DNA from: Puffinus mauretanicus | Taxonomy: Eukaryota > Chordata > Aves > Procellariiformes > Procellariidae | NCBI GenBank assembly: GCA_023333565.1 | Contig: JAJKFH010000948.1 | Coordinates: 2,678,001 to 2,742,000, forward strand | Length of the DNA stretch: 64,000 nt | Reading direction: 5' to 3' | In this document: in pieces, positions 13,311 to 24,542 of the stretch | Numbering within the stretch: position 1 is the first letter of the stretch | Layout of the letters: every line of letters starts with the position of its first letter | Notes under the pieces: model-generated | Databases searched by the model: none | What the model was told of the DNA's origin: nothing | What the model saw: only the letters and a program-made list of their open reading frames with translations | Position numbers and translations under genes: made by a program

Positions 13311-13922
13311 TCATCTTCCCCGCCCGTTCTTCTTATGGCACATGGGGACAGCCTGCTCCTGCGCCTTTAAGGCTTCCTTCTTGAAGAATGTCCAGCCCTC
13401 CTGGACCCCTTTGCCCTTCAGGACTGTCTCCCAAGGGACCCTCTCAACCAGTGTCCTGAGCAGGCCAAAGTCCGCCCTCCGGATGTCCATGGTAGCGGTT
13501 TTGCTGGCCCCCCTCCTTATTTCACCAAGTATCGAGAATTCTATCATTTCGTGGTCGCTGAGCCCAAGCCGGCCTCCGACCACCACATCTCCCCCAAGTC
13601 CTTCCCTGTTTGTGAACAGCAGGTCAAGCGAGGCACCTCCCCCGGTAGGCTCCCTCACCAGCTGCGTCGGGAAGTTATCTTCCACACACTCCAGGAACCT
13701 CCTCGATTGTTTCCTCTCTGCTGTGTGGTATTTCCAGCAGACGTCTGGAAAGTTGAAGTCCCCCACGAGAACAAGGGCTAGCGACTGTGAGACTTCTGCC
13801 AGCTTCTGGTAGAATGCTTCATCTGCCTCCTCAACTTGGTTAGGTGGTCTGTAACAGACTCCCAGCAGGATATCTGCCTTGTTGGCCTTCCCCCTCATCC
13901 TTACCCACAAGCACTCGACCAT
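13311..13922 (-). pseudogene. CR1 ORF2 endonuclease C-terminal half
   Basis: A 203-codon open frame corresponding to the later half of the apurinic-type (exonuclease-endonuclease-phosphatase) endonuclease that nicks the target DNA in CR1 transposition. GDFNFPD lies at residues 54-60 and SDHEMIEF at 122-129; these supply catalytic aspartate, asparagine and histidine positions in this family. The N-terminal half, with the first metal-binding residues, is missing because the element is 5'-truncated. The methionine at 13922 is internal to ORF2 and is not a real start. Confidence 0.85.
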
Positions 13923-13925
13923 TCT

Positions 13926-16900
13926 TTGTTGCTATTTTATGTTCCTTTTGTTCCCTTGTTTTTTGAGCTGCTCAGCTAGCTTGAGGACCTATGTAATTAA
14001 AGGTGTGGAGTTCTTGGATGCATTTTGTAGTCCTTGCTAAGCTCATGCTTCTGCAGCTGATGCTGTTGTTAATACTGAAGTTAATTAGTTTACAACTAGT
14101 CTGGGAATTTATATTTTAGTTTTAGTCTCATGGTGGCATTTTAGTAGGTAAAGAACTCAATAAGTAATACTCCCAGAACCACTAATGAGGTGAAAGTCTA
14201 GCATGAACAACTAGTTTGACTGAGGGAGAAGAGGAAGGATAGAGAAGAAAAATTTTTTTTTGTCAGAATATGTGGGGTTTTTTGTGTGTGTGTCTGTATA
14301 CACAAATAAAAATGCAGGTGTTGTTAAAGTAATGTGGTAGAAATTAGCGGTGGAAAACATCTTTGTTGAATAGCTTTGAAGAGATGGTGATTCTTTTGCA
14401 GCAGATGGCTGGTGAACAGGTGTGCTGGCTCAGCGTACGCCATTTTAATGATAATGTTTCCCTCCTTAGGTCTTGAACTATCAGGTGCTAAAGGTTTGAT
14501 CCTAACAGTGCTAATCAAACCAGATTGTGCTTTTCTCTGTAATTCCACTTTGGGTTTCGGAATTAATTATATTGTCTGAATCAGAGAGGAAAACAGAGTG
14601 AAAAAAAATGGTCAACTCAATTTCCATTGCCTCAGTTTGCTACTGAAAGCAGCTTGCTGATTATAGCAAGGGGAAATTTTTATTGCTTTTGAGCTTACTC
14701 TATGTGGGGAGCTCTTGTACTAAAATGAATTATAAAATCAAAGTATAGAAGCATCATAATTTGACTAGCCAAAAGAAAAAAATCTTTTAAAGCTTTTTAT
14801 TTGTACCGTGCTGGTGTTTATGCTATTCACAACTTAGAATTAAACAAAAGTTGCAGAGACTTCTCTGTCTTTGCTAATCAGAATTTTGATTCATTTTCTT
14901 TGGAAACTTCATTGCATAAAACAATCTCATTTTATGAGACTGTTGAACATCTCCATAAGCCAGCATTTTTCAAACAGTAATTCAATGGTGGCTGTGTAGA
15001 GATGCCAGAAAATTGATCAGAATCAATGATCTCTTGTAAAATGTTGCCTCAGGATGGCTGTCAACTAAATTGAACACCCTTGTTAACTATATCCATCTTT
15101 GTAACATCTTTTTTTATTGTCACATGTATTTTTTTAGCGATGATGCTATGCATTTAAAACATTTAATTAGAGATCTATTATGTGTTAGTAAACCATTGCA
15201 AAGCAAATCAGCCAGCCACTGCTTTGGATTTCACCTTATTCTGGATCTCTTTGGTGTAACAGCACTATTCATCTGTCAGGTCTTATTGCTCAGTGAATAT
15301 TTGGTACCCTGCAGTTTGGACCTGATAGGATTTAATTCGTATAATGTCCTTCAGGAACAAACAAATGGGACACTGCATCAGGAATGCTTCTTCTTACTCC
15401 ATTTCAAGCAGTTCAGTGATTGCATTTGACTGCAATAAAAAATAAACAAAAAACCCCAACCGAAGACCAGAAAATCCTACAATAATTTTTTTGTGATGTG
15501 GCTTTTCATACAGTGCAACTTCTTATGCAGAAGCTGCCACTGTCATACCTAAAACGTAGCGACTATGGTTTCATTCTACACAAAGAAATAGGATCCTTCT
15601 CTGAGAAGATCCTTGGAAATTATATTTTGAATTCATGTGAAATTCTTAATAGAATAAAATCCGCAGTCTAGAATTTTTCATTATGGAAACTTGCACTGCT
15701 CTGAAATCAGTGAAGACTTTATTGCTTTATATCAACAGAGGTTCTGGTCCAACACAAAATAAAAGTCGAAGCCCTTACATTGCTATACACGTATTATAGA
15801 TGAGGAACATGTGGTGCTTCATGTGAAGTGTTTTGCTGGGAGTTGCTCAGACAGTGGTTCAACTGGACATATGTCTCAGAATAGTCCTTTCTATTTTTTA
15901 TTACACTTTGATATTCTGTAGACATTTTTTTCTATATTGGAAAAGGGCAGCATCATAGAGTGTGCTGTGATACATACTTCTGCTTTGATCACATGAAAAC
16001 GTGCTTCACACCTGTAAGATCCAATTAACCCTGCTGCTGCCCTGAATCACAAGTTGTACACAGAAAAGACATGGGAGAGGAGGGTATTGGTGCGAGGGAG
16101 TAATACAGAGGATAGTCACTAGAAACTGAAGAACTGTAGTAAAGGATTTGGTGATGAGCAATCATGGAGCTGGAGAGTGAAGAAAAGGAAGTAATGCTGG
16201 AGTGAAGGATGTGGGAGTGGTGGTCAGTGGGAAGATGGAGGAAGTGGCAGGTTTCTGGGGGGACGTGGCCAATGCAGTCAGAGCTCCCTGTCCCTCTCCC
16301 AGCTCTGCCTTCCCATTGCTCACCGGCAACAGGGAACAGCAGTGGCAGAGGAAAGCCCTTCTGACTTGGCTCCTGCTGCTCTTTTTTCCCTAGCAAAGTT
16401 CACCAAGAAGGTGCACCCAAGGGGAGGACGCATAGCTGCAAAGGAGAGCTGGGAGGGAAGGGACGCAGCAGCAGCAGCAGCCCCATGTTGCCTCATCTCT
16501 CTGCTGAGCTCTGCCCTTGCACCTCACTTTGGGAAACAGTGCCACATAACTTCCATCGCTTAAGCAATGTGCATAAAAATACAGTTGCCATTTCAGTGTT
16601 TATGGGTTTATTACAACTTCCCCAACTAAATATTAGCAGTGAGTAAATCTAATAAAAAATAATGTGTTGGTTAGATTGCCTGTACTTAACTTTTATCACA
16701 TGTATGTTTAGAAAGAGAAGTTCATTTCCTAAATTATTCTGAGACAGATTGTGTGGCCATAGAGCTAAAGAACAGTCATTAACTTTGCCATCTCTCTAAA
16801 TACCCCTATAGTTGCCTTTGTGTATCTGTAAAACACAATTTTACTCACATTGCTGAAATAAAAGCTGTGCAGCTTTGTTAAAAGATTTGAAAAATAGTGC

Positions 16901-17307
16901 TACATGCCCATTTTTCTTATTATAAAGGTTAAAGGATTTTTTTTTCTTTTGTTTTTGCGATTGGTAATCTTCATAGTTTTTTGCTAATCATTCAAAACAA
17001 TATAGTAATTAAAGCATACTTTAGTTAGCATAAGTTCAGGTACACTGGATAGTGAAATATCCTGTAGTAATTAAAATGTAGGCATAACACATTTTTTTGT
17101 TTGTTTCTGTTTGTTATCATTAATTTAACAACTTTCTCATTGAAATTCTATTGTTCAATAGTATAATACTAAAATCACAGTGATAATACAGTAGGCATAC
17201 ATGATGTTATTTGACATAATCGTTATAGGAAAATCAATTGAAACAAATGTTCTTCCTGTCTTCATAGTGTAGACAAATGGATTTATGTTTCTGTATATCA
17301 TTTTCAG
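13926..17307 (+). other. ABCA13: ABCA13 intron, 3' part
   Basis: Intronic sequence between the CR1 and the next exon. A purine-rich, GC-richer patch at about 16020-16560 includes a short CAG repeat (about 16467-16483). It gives long but compositionally biased frames on both strands and I see no gene in it. The intron ends in TTTTCAG at 17301-17307. Confidence 0.6.
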
Positions 17308-17413
17308 GTTTGGAGATGGCTATTCTGTCAAGGTTTGGCTCAGTAAAGAAATAAGCTATCGAAGAATGATTTTGGACTGTTTACAGCTGCATTTTCCTGG
17401 AACACAGTTTAAG
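17308..17413 (+). CDS. ABCA13: ABCA13 exon: start of C-terminal regulatory domain
   Basis: After a G that completes the split arginine codon, the exon reads [11 protein letters not shown], then a segment ending HFPGTQFK. FGDGYxVKVWL is the start of the regulatory domain that follows the second ATP-binding cassette in ABCA proteins. The VKVWL form and the HFPGTQFK end fit ABCA13 better than ABCA12 or ABCA1, judging from memory of the family. The exon ends in phase 0 at AAG|GTACAG. It is 106 bp and open throughout. Confidence 0.92.
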
Positions 17414-18304
17414 GTACAGCTAAAACTCCTCATCATAGTATTTGTTCTAGGGCAGGTTAAGTGTGGGCTGGTAAGAACAATGTATACACGTTTGGTTATA
17501 TTGATCTTTTTGGAAAAAGATATGTATGAGCATCCCTTTTATTTTCCTATTAAGCAATTCTTAAAAATCTGACTTGTGATATTGATTAAATCAACTCCAA
17601 ACAGTCATTTAGGCAACATAAATAAACAGGCCCTTTTTCTGAGTGAAAATTTCCTTTTGCTTTTATTGTTGATGAAGTTGAACTTGCCTTTGTGTTCACC
17701 TGATGTAGGAGTGCAGCATAATCATTGAGAGTATTTGCTTTGATTGCTTTCTGATAAGATCCGTAGATGATAAGTCTGTCTTTACCGAGATTCTTTTATT
17801 TTATATGAAGCCTTACAAAAAACCTATAGTAATTAGATGGCAACAAAAAACTCTCAAAGGCATTTAATTAGTTTGGTTTTTTTTACTTTATCTGTGTTTA
17901 GGAAAAGAATCATGTGAAACTATGACTACCTTGGATATGAATCTGTTTGTGTATATGCTTGTGTGTGTGTGTGTGTGTGTTCACTCAGCTTTTTCCCAGA
18001 CTGCATTGTAACACCACTAGTCTGTTGGATTAAAAACCTATAACATAAAATTGTCCTAAATTTTTATATCTTTTATGAGATTAACAAAATGTCATCTCAA
18101 AATACGCACAAAATGTGTGCTCTGAGTATGAACATTTCTTTGTGCTACCAACATAGACAAAATACATTCTTCTTTAAAAGCTCATATTTTCCATGTTAAA
18201 CTGCAATGAGAGCCTATTGAAACTAGACTGGTTATAAGCAAGTGTAACTTCATCTTAATGTGCATTCTCTTGTATCTGTTTTTATCATTTTTGCTTGTTT
18301 TAAG
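17414..18304 (+). other. ABCA13: ABCA13 intron with (TG)n
   Basis: An 891-bp intron flanked by GTACAG and TTTTAAG. It contains a perfect dinucleotide repeat of ten GT units at 17961-17980 and no other notable feature. Confidence 0.85.
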
Positions 18305-18442
18305 GGACAGCATCTTAACCTGCTGGAGTACCATGTACCAAGAAGTCAGGGATGCTTAGCAGAGCTCTTCAGAGTCCTAGAGAATCAGAAAGCTTTTCTC
18401 CAAATCAAACACTACTCCATTAGCCAAACCACATTAGAGCAG
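18305..18442 (+). CDS. ABCA13: ABCA13 penultimate coding exon
   Basis: A 46-codon exon, phase 0 at both ends. It begins [19 protein letters not shown] and ends [12 protein letters not shown]. The LNLLEYHVP segment and the SISQTTLEQ end are typical of the ABCA13 C-terminal regulatory domain. SxSQTTLEQ is the universal run-up to the VFxNFA motif in ABCA proteins, so the next exon must begin with that motif; it does at 19989. The donor is CAG|GTATTT and is followed at once by about 65 nt of almost pure T/C. Confidence 0.93.
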
Positions 18443-19988
18443 GTATTTTTTTCTTTTTCTTTTTTCTTTTTTATTTTTCTTTCTTTTTTTCTTTTTCTTT
18501 TTTTTTTCCTTCCTTGTTTTTGTCTGAACGTGCTGTATACTGTAATTATTGGTGTAGTAGAATACAATATCATTTGCTGGTCTACCCAAATGTATGTGAC
18601 AAACCAGCAGTTCCAGGCCATCTCAGGTCTACACAGTAATTTCATGAACCCTTTTACACTGGAGGTTAGCACAGTAAAAGCATCACAATAAGCCACATAT
18701 TTGTACTGTGTGCAAGCACAATCAGTGTTTAGATACATCTAGATCTGTGCAGGATGAGAAGGTGGGGCTGTGAACTCCACAGTCCAAAAGCTGGGATCTT
18801 ACTAATGTCCTTGAAAAGGTTGAACCAGTCTCTGCAAATTACACTAAACCTTAGACTTACGGGACATTTTTCTTTTGCAGTTAGTATCATGTTGCATATT
18901 AGAGAACAGTGGAAATGCACAAGCAGACAGAAGCAATCCCACTTCTAAAGACTGTGAAATCCTATTTGGGCAGAAAGAAGAACAGAATGATAGCAAGGAT
19001 GGGGTTTCTGGGTGGTCGTCATGTGTTAGAGCATGTTCATATGCAACTTCTTGTTATGTATTCTACAAACTGAGAGAGTCACATCCAGTAAAAATATTAA
19101 TTTTCTATGATAAATGGTGTGAACTTATTCTTTTTTCCCATGTGCAAATCATTAATGAAATATTCTGATCTGTACTGATCTCTTAACTGCATGTAAATGA
19201 TCTATTCATTGAATGTCTGAATATAAGGTAATTTCAGCCTGTTGATTGTTCAGGCATTGTTCACTCAAGCTTACTTCTTCTCCATTATTCATGGTGATTC
19301 ATCATCTCAGTCACCTATCATTGTTTCCTCTCTCTGACTAACTGAGCGTCAGCTTTAAACAGGAAAATAATTCTGAATAACAAACATCCTTATAATGCAT
19401 CCCGAGTTTGTTTGCATATGAATATGATCATTTGAATCAAGACCAGCCATCTTTCACTCTTCATTCCTTCCTGTCAAATTGTTGTATGATTAAAAAGGAA
19501 ACAAGACTTTCTGTAGTAAGATCTGTTTAAAAAAAATCAAGAAGGCACATTAGTTTTTGAATCATCACTCTGCAATGTTCAGAAGTATACCTTCACCTTG
19601 AAATATCTGGACCCTCATCTGTGATAGTTATTGATAGAAACAGCAGGCTCAGTAGTAGTTCCTTAGGTGTGTCATTTCAAAGCAAATTAAAACAATTGTT
19701 TCCCACTAACTTGTGCAGCAGTAAAATATAATTTTCATACATAAGTTAATAACTCATTTTACCATTATTTTTATAATTCATCAACCACTGTCTTAGCTAG
19801 AGGGATGAAGAGGGATTATTTCTAGAGTTTAAAAAACATATCTCTAGAGGGGTTCTCTCAACATAAACTATTAATTTTTGTATCACAAAAGCTTAGGAAA
19901 GCAACTGAAAAATATCATCAGCTATGTCTCCAAAGTTTCAGTTCAAGTATTGTTATTTTGAAAGTCCTGCTTTTTTTATATCTTACAG
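18443..19988 (+). other. ABCA13: Last ABCA13 intron, with polypyrimidine tract and a decoy exon
   Basis: A 1546-bp intron. Bases 18445-18512 are a nearly uninterrupted T/C tract. A second strong acceptor (TTTTTCTTTTGCAG, ending at 18880) opens a phase-compatible 95-codon frame to a stop at 19166-19168. That would be an alternative terminal exon, but it lacks the conserved VFINFA motif. The true acceptor ends at 19988 (TATCTTACAG). Confidence 0.8.
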
Positions 19989-20078
19989 GTATTCATTAAT
20001 TTTGCTACACAACAGCAAGGAGTCTCGCGTTCTTCACAAGAATCTCCTGTTGTTCATCATGACCACCTGCCAGTCTAG
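19989..20078 (+). CDS. ABCA13: ABCA13 last coding exon with stop codon
   Basis: This 29-codon exon begins in phase 0 directly after CAG at 19988. It reads VFINFATQQQGVSRSSQ and ends HHDHLPV before a TAG stop at 20076-20078. VFINFA is the family's C-terminal VFVNFA-type motif, which in ABCA1 is known to be needed for function. The Q-rich stretch after it and the HHxHLP-hydrophobic end match my memory of mammalian ABCA13. It is too short to stand out as an open frame and was found by looking for the motif expected after TTLEQ. It fixes the 3' end of the protein and shows that the locus keeps an intact C-terminus. Confidence 0.93.
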   Translation, partial: VFINFATQQQGVSRSSQESPVVHHDHLPV

Positions 20079-21052
20079 GCTCAGAATAGGATACAGTTTC
20101 AGCAGCATATATGTGTGTGTATGTTTGTGTATATATATGTGCATTTTATATGCAATAACTTTTCAGCTGTTAACAATTTGTGTGTGAGAAACAAATAGTA
20201 GAAGCAGAGGTGAGTTTGCATTTGTAGGCCAGAAGGAATACTACCAATTCTCAGTAAAACAAGAAACTGGTTACATGCAGACCAAAAATCTGCCAAAAAG
20301 TAAGGCTTTTTAATTAACTGGAATTTTATAATATAAATGGCCTAATTAATGCAGCTTTGTGTAAAAAAAAAAAAAAAAAAAAAAAGGAAGAAAAAAGCTG
20401 ATCTGAAATGTCATAGTGTATAGTAGATTTTTTTTGTGGTGGATCTACATTCATTTGACTACAGTAATCTTCTCTTGCATGCACACTTAACATCTAATTT
20501 TTGCATGACAAGGCAAGAAAAACCCATTGAATGGTAGCAACAGTTAGGCTATCACCTGTATTTGTATTTAATAGCACAAATTGAGACCCTTTTTTTGTCT
20601 TCCATATTAATTCAGTTCTGTGTTGTGACAAGCTAAATTAGCCTTTTTATTGTATAAAGGATGCACTATATTCCATAAGGCTTTATGTTAAAGAGGTTAT
20701 TAGTGTACTAGTCAGCCTCCCAGTTATCTTAAATAAATTTAACAAGGTTTCATAAATCATACTTGACAATGAGTTTTCTCTTATGACTGCAGGTTGCTGC
20801 TGGAGGAATTCTCAAGTATCTTTTTAATGATCTATTTCCTTTTTCTCATCTCTTTGTTTCTTCTTTTTTTTCCAGAAAGAATGTCAAAATTCTGTTTAAT
20901 GGGCATGTTAAAAGAAAATAAGATTAGCATTCAGACATTGATCAATAAAATGTTCAATAAATGTATATTATGATGCTAGATACTTCAGACAAGCCCATGC
21001 CACAGCTTTCAGCCTATACATGCATAAATGTAGTAAACATTTAATGAATAAA
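20079..21052 (+). other. ABCA13: Probable ABCA13 3' UTR
   Basis: AT-rich sequence after the stop codon, including a run of 23 A at 20363-20385. Several AATAAA hexamers follow (20732-20737, 20944-20949, 20956-20961, 21047-21052). The pair at 20944 and 20956 is the best candidate for the main cleavage signal. The exact end cannot be set from sequence alone. Confidence 0.5.
20944..20961 (+). terminator. ABCA13: Tandem AATAAA poly(A) signals, candidate end of ABCA13 mRNA
   Basis: Two AATAAA hexamers 12 bp apart, about 870 bp after the stop codon. They are followed by a TG/T-containing stretch (TGTATATTATGATG) that could act as the downstream element. This is an inference from position; other AATAAA copies lie nearby. 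Confidence 0.4.
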
Positions 21053-23894
21053 ATCTCCTTGTGTATTGTGGTGAGAGAAAAAAATTACAAAAAAATTTTG
21101 GAGTAAACTGCTGCCTCTTCCAAAACAAGTCTTTGGAGCTCCTATGAAAAGTAGCTGATGCCACTTTTATTGGACTACGTTGTCTGATAGTTGAAATTGT
21201 AGAACCGGTGACTTAGAAGTTAATTGCTGCAATATAATTCTGGGGTGGGTAGGGGAGGGGGAAGTGTATTTTGAGATGGAAGAATTTGATTTTGAATGGA
21301 CAATTTTGCAGTGCTGTGCTCTAATTCTCTGCTGTATGATGATGAAATATTACAAAATATATATTTGTGTTTTAGGCTTTGCAAGCTGGCTCAGAAGACT
21401 GTTTATTGAGGCTTGATTTCTTGGTGTGTTTTTGGCCCACTACGCTTTTTTAAAGTCAGAATTCCAGTTGCCTATTTCTATAAAGGTGAAATTAAATCCT
21501 GAAAAAATAAAAAAAAAAATGAAGACTTAAAGACCAGATTTGTTCTGCATGTACATATGGATCAGTACATATGAAACTGCTTTATCATTAGAATGGCTTG
21601 GTATATACAGTTTGCTGCTTAATATCAGAACTCTGCCATGCTCCTCAAGATCCAAAGCACTGAAGAGCCTTTAAACCCCAACAGTCACCATCCTGGTAGA
21701 AATGCCATGGGACAATGGGATGGCCGTGTTTGAGGTGACACCGGTTATCTTTACTTTCTCCACAAGGCTGGGAGTGGAAAGTTTCTAAGGTCCCCAATCA
21801 GAACAGAAAAAGGTCAATCTTACAAAGCAGAGTGTGAAAGAAGTAGAGGAGGTGAAAGAAAAAGAAGGCAGATGCAGGAAATTTGGGCAGAAACAGGGGT
21901 ATGCTATCATAAAAGTGTCCTGCTTAATTTCAGGATCTTGGGGTGGAAGAAACTGAATGTACAAGGCACAGCCAAGCATCTTTGAGTCATAATCTGAAAC
22001 CACTCAACAGGAGAACGTTTCTGGAGGTCTTTCTCAGATGAAAAAAATAGAAGGGAGAGTATGGCAAGAACATGTGCACAGGGCTTTTTTTTTTTTTTTT
22101 TCTTCTCTTGGTATGTCTAGATCTGTAAATTGCTGTTGTTATGATTGATTGGCTTTCTTTGTTTTTTTGTTTTTATAAATTAATATCTCTCTCTCAATCA
22201 TCACAAGGAAAAAAAAATGAACTGTACACAAGGAAATTTAGGGGATGGATTTGGGAAAGGAGATGGTACCAGTTCTCAGGGTGTAAGGCAGCTGAGCCAG
22301 AAGGTCCCATTTGTATGAAATTGTGACAAGAGTGCCTATTCCTGCTTTGGAACATGCCAGGGAGTTGAATTAATAAAACTGTCTTGCAGCCTGCTTAGAC
22401 CAAGGGAAGCATAAAAGCGTACAAGACTTGCTGTGGTGAGACTGAAAAACGGTGGCCTAGCTGAATGCTTAGATAGGGGAGCTTTTTCAGGGTTTGGCTG
22501 TGTAACACTAATTAAATGTCATTTTTTCTGATTAAAATGTGAAAGATTATATTAGTTTAATAGATGAATACAGTAAATAAGGTTTACTTCAGATTGATGG
22601 TTGAGTAAATTCAGTTAACAGTGTTTTTCTTTTTTTAAATTGCTTCATATGCATCTCAGGAGACCCAATTTAATTCAGGCAAGTAGCAAACAATGTCTGT
22701 CTACCAATCCTTTATGGCTGAAGAAGGTCAAAATCTAATTGAGTTCCAGTGTGCTGGGTTCTGTCTCCAAGGATATTTTCCCTTTCCTTGACTTGCTGCA
22801 TTCCTGAAGCATGTAAGTTTCAAGAAAAGTCATTTGAAGATTGGAAAAGGACAAAAATGGTCATTTATAAGTTAATGATGAAAGAATCCTTGAATTCATA
22901 AATCACACAGAAATATCTCTTCGTCTAAGACCCCTGGATTTTGAATCAAAGACAGCTGAGGATTTTAAATAATAACTTCTCTTGTGGGATATTTGTTAGG
23001 GAAGCTTCGTGTTTTTTCAGCTGGAAATTTCTCTGACTATGAAAGTGTGCCCTTCACCCTGAATGACAAAGTAAAATTAAGCTCAAAATTAGAAAATCAA
23101 CTGAATGTCTGAAATGCTCAACAATAAAAGTGGGAAGATGATTTTCATACTTTTAAGGGACTATTCCACTATCTAAGTCAAAAGAAGGGCTTCTGCCAAC
23201 CACAGAACAGATTGTTTCAGGCCCTTATTTAATTTTCATACAATTATAGAATGAGGTGGGCAAAAATAAACTGTGGGTCTGAACCTTAAATCAAAGGACC
23301 ACAAATTCAGTAGAGGTGGAGGGGTGGTGGTAATAGTGGACAGGATGGCAAAACTCATGAATTTTCATTTTGAATCCTGCTACATATTAAATTTCTGTAT
23401 AGATTTTTGTTCTGAAAAGAATGAACTTATTTCTCTGGTTTGATTCCATCAAGACCAAAGATGATAAATTTCCCCCAGGGCAGTAGAAGGTATATAATGT
23501 GATTTCCAGCAGAGAAACTGGGCACTTTTTGAGCTTGTTTGTCCTTGTGAAACTTGAATCATTGGGGTCTGAAATCTCATAAATTTGGGAGTTGAATCTG
23601 ACTCTTGTTGGAACTGCTGAGCTCCTAGATCAGTCTAAACCCAACCAGAATATTCCTTTCCTGTTCTTTTCCTAGGAAGTAATAAAGCTGACAGTTTCTT
23701 TGATTCAGTTTAATGTGAATTAATCTTTTTATGTCAGCACTTCTAATTTTTCTTTCTAAAGAATAGGGAGATCAAAGCTAGCAGTGCAAAGATCTTGCTT
23801 TAAGTGATTGAGAGCTGACTAGGTCAGACAGCTTTCCTGAGACTTACAATAACTAAAGAGAAAATGCTTCCTGAGTTGCGTGTTAGATACTTAC
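21053..23894. other. Intergenic, no feature seen
   Basis: Unique-looking AT-rich sequence downstream of ABCA13. It contains short poly-A and poly-T runs (for example T at about 22087-22100). A weak exon-like segment at 23021-23070 on the + strand has 16 open codons and is not supported by anything else. Confidence 0.5.
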
Positions 23895-24068
23895 ATTACA
23901 AATAAAACTGATGCTGCAAGTGGAATGAAGGTGGGCAGCAGGTATGAAGCAGAAATCACAGCTATCTTATTCTTGCAGAGAAAGCAATGGTCTGCTGTTA
24001 TCAACAGGCAAGGTACTGCTGAATATTTTAACAGATGAATTCTCCATGCTGAATAATGATATGGATCA
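23895..24068 (-). other. Candidate minus-strand exon, hydrophobic (unidentified)
   Basis: On the minus strand a good acceptor (TTTGATTTCTTTCAG) opens a 57-codon frame that ends exactly at a strong donor (AT|GTAAGT). The 174-bp segment would be phase 2 at both ends. The peptide starts DPYHYSAWRIHLLKYSA. It contains two hydrophobic stretches (PCLLITA and later LLPTFIPLAASVLFV) separated by HCFLCKNK, which suggests a membrane protein. I do not recognise the family. I could not find partner exons with matching phase, so this could be a chance alignment of splice-like sites. Its position, convergent to ABCA13, is compatible with an unrelated antisense gene. Confidence 0.22.
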
Positions 24069-24434
24069 CTGAAAGAAATCAAAGCATTTTTTTTCTTTAT
24101 TAAATTTTAGTATCACAGTGAATATTGTTTCATCAGTGCCCTCATGCCTATTGCTACATGGAAATACACGTTGGGGTAAATTCTGGCTCCTTTCACAATG
24201 GCTCTGTAAAAACTATAATCAGAGACATCTGCACTGTAGAAATTTATGCACGTCTTTAGCTTAGACCAATCAAATCAGCGAGGTTCATATCTTCTTTCCC
24301 ACAAAGTACCAATGGAGAAAAAGGAAATATATGCTATATAAGCAAATGATTACGTCAATAGGTGAGATTTCCACGTGCAACTAATTTATTCCAGCTGTAG
24401 GACACCATACATGCATAATTTTGCTGCCTGTTAG

Positions 24435-24542
24435 GCTGCTGCTGCATGCCATGGACAATTTAAAGAAGTACCTTGGGATTCAGCTGACTATGAAGTACCC
24501 AGCAGGAAAAGAAAAGGATCCTCTAATGTGCTGCGGTGTAAG
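24435..24542 (+). other. Candidate plus-strand exon (unidentified)
   Basis: A 108-bp segment between CTGCCTGTTAG and a near-perfect donor (AAG|GTAAGA). Two of its three frames are open. One reads LLLHAMDNLKKYLGIQL and ends MCCGV plus AG; the other contains GQFKEVPWDSADYEVPS. Having two open frames weakens the coding case. The first frame would join in phase to the segment at 34309 or to the one at 36810. No homology is recognised. It may be part of a non-coding transcript or chance. Confidence 0.18.

Larger units (their letters stand above)
11324..13925 (-). mobile_element. CR1 non-LTR retrotransposon, 5'-truncated, 2.6 kb
   Basis: The element is on the minus strand. Its 3' end is at 11324, marked by tandem copies of the CR1 8-mer (TAGAATCA on the + strand). 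It runs through a 3' tail, reverse transcriptase and endonuclease regions to a truncated 5' end near 13925. It is the longest CR1 in the window and the only one keeping part of the endonuclease. A roughly 10-base deletion at about 12778-12788, relative to the copy at 45702, breaks the frame between the linker and the reverse transcriptase. It sits in an ABCA13 intron, antisense to the gene. Confidence 0.95.

Noticed and set aside
11420..13812. Plus-strand frames of up to 169 codons across the CR1
   Set aside because: Antisense shadows of CR1 ORF2. The true CR1 reading is on the minus strand, with reverse transcriptase and endonuclease motifs.
16025..16563. Overlapping frames of 63-123 codons on both strands
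   Set aside because: They arise from a purine-biased, low-complexity patch (GAGG/CAG-rich) inside an ABCA13 intron, and no splice sites or known domains support them.
23021..23070. Sixteen-codon exon-like segment on the plus strand (GNFSDYESVPFTLNDK)
   Set aside because: Too short, weak donor (GTAAAA) and no phase-compatible neighbour that stays consistent.
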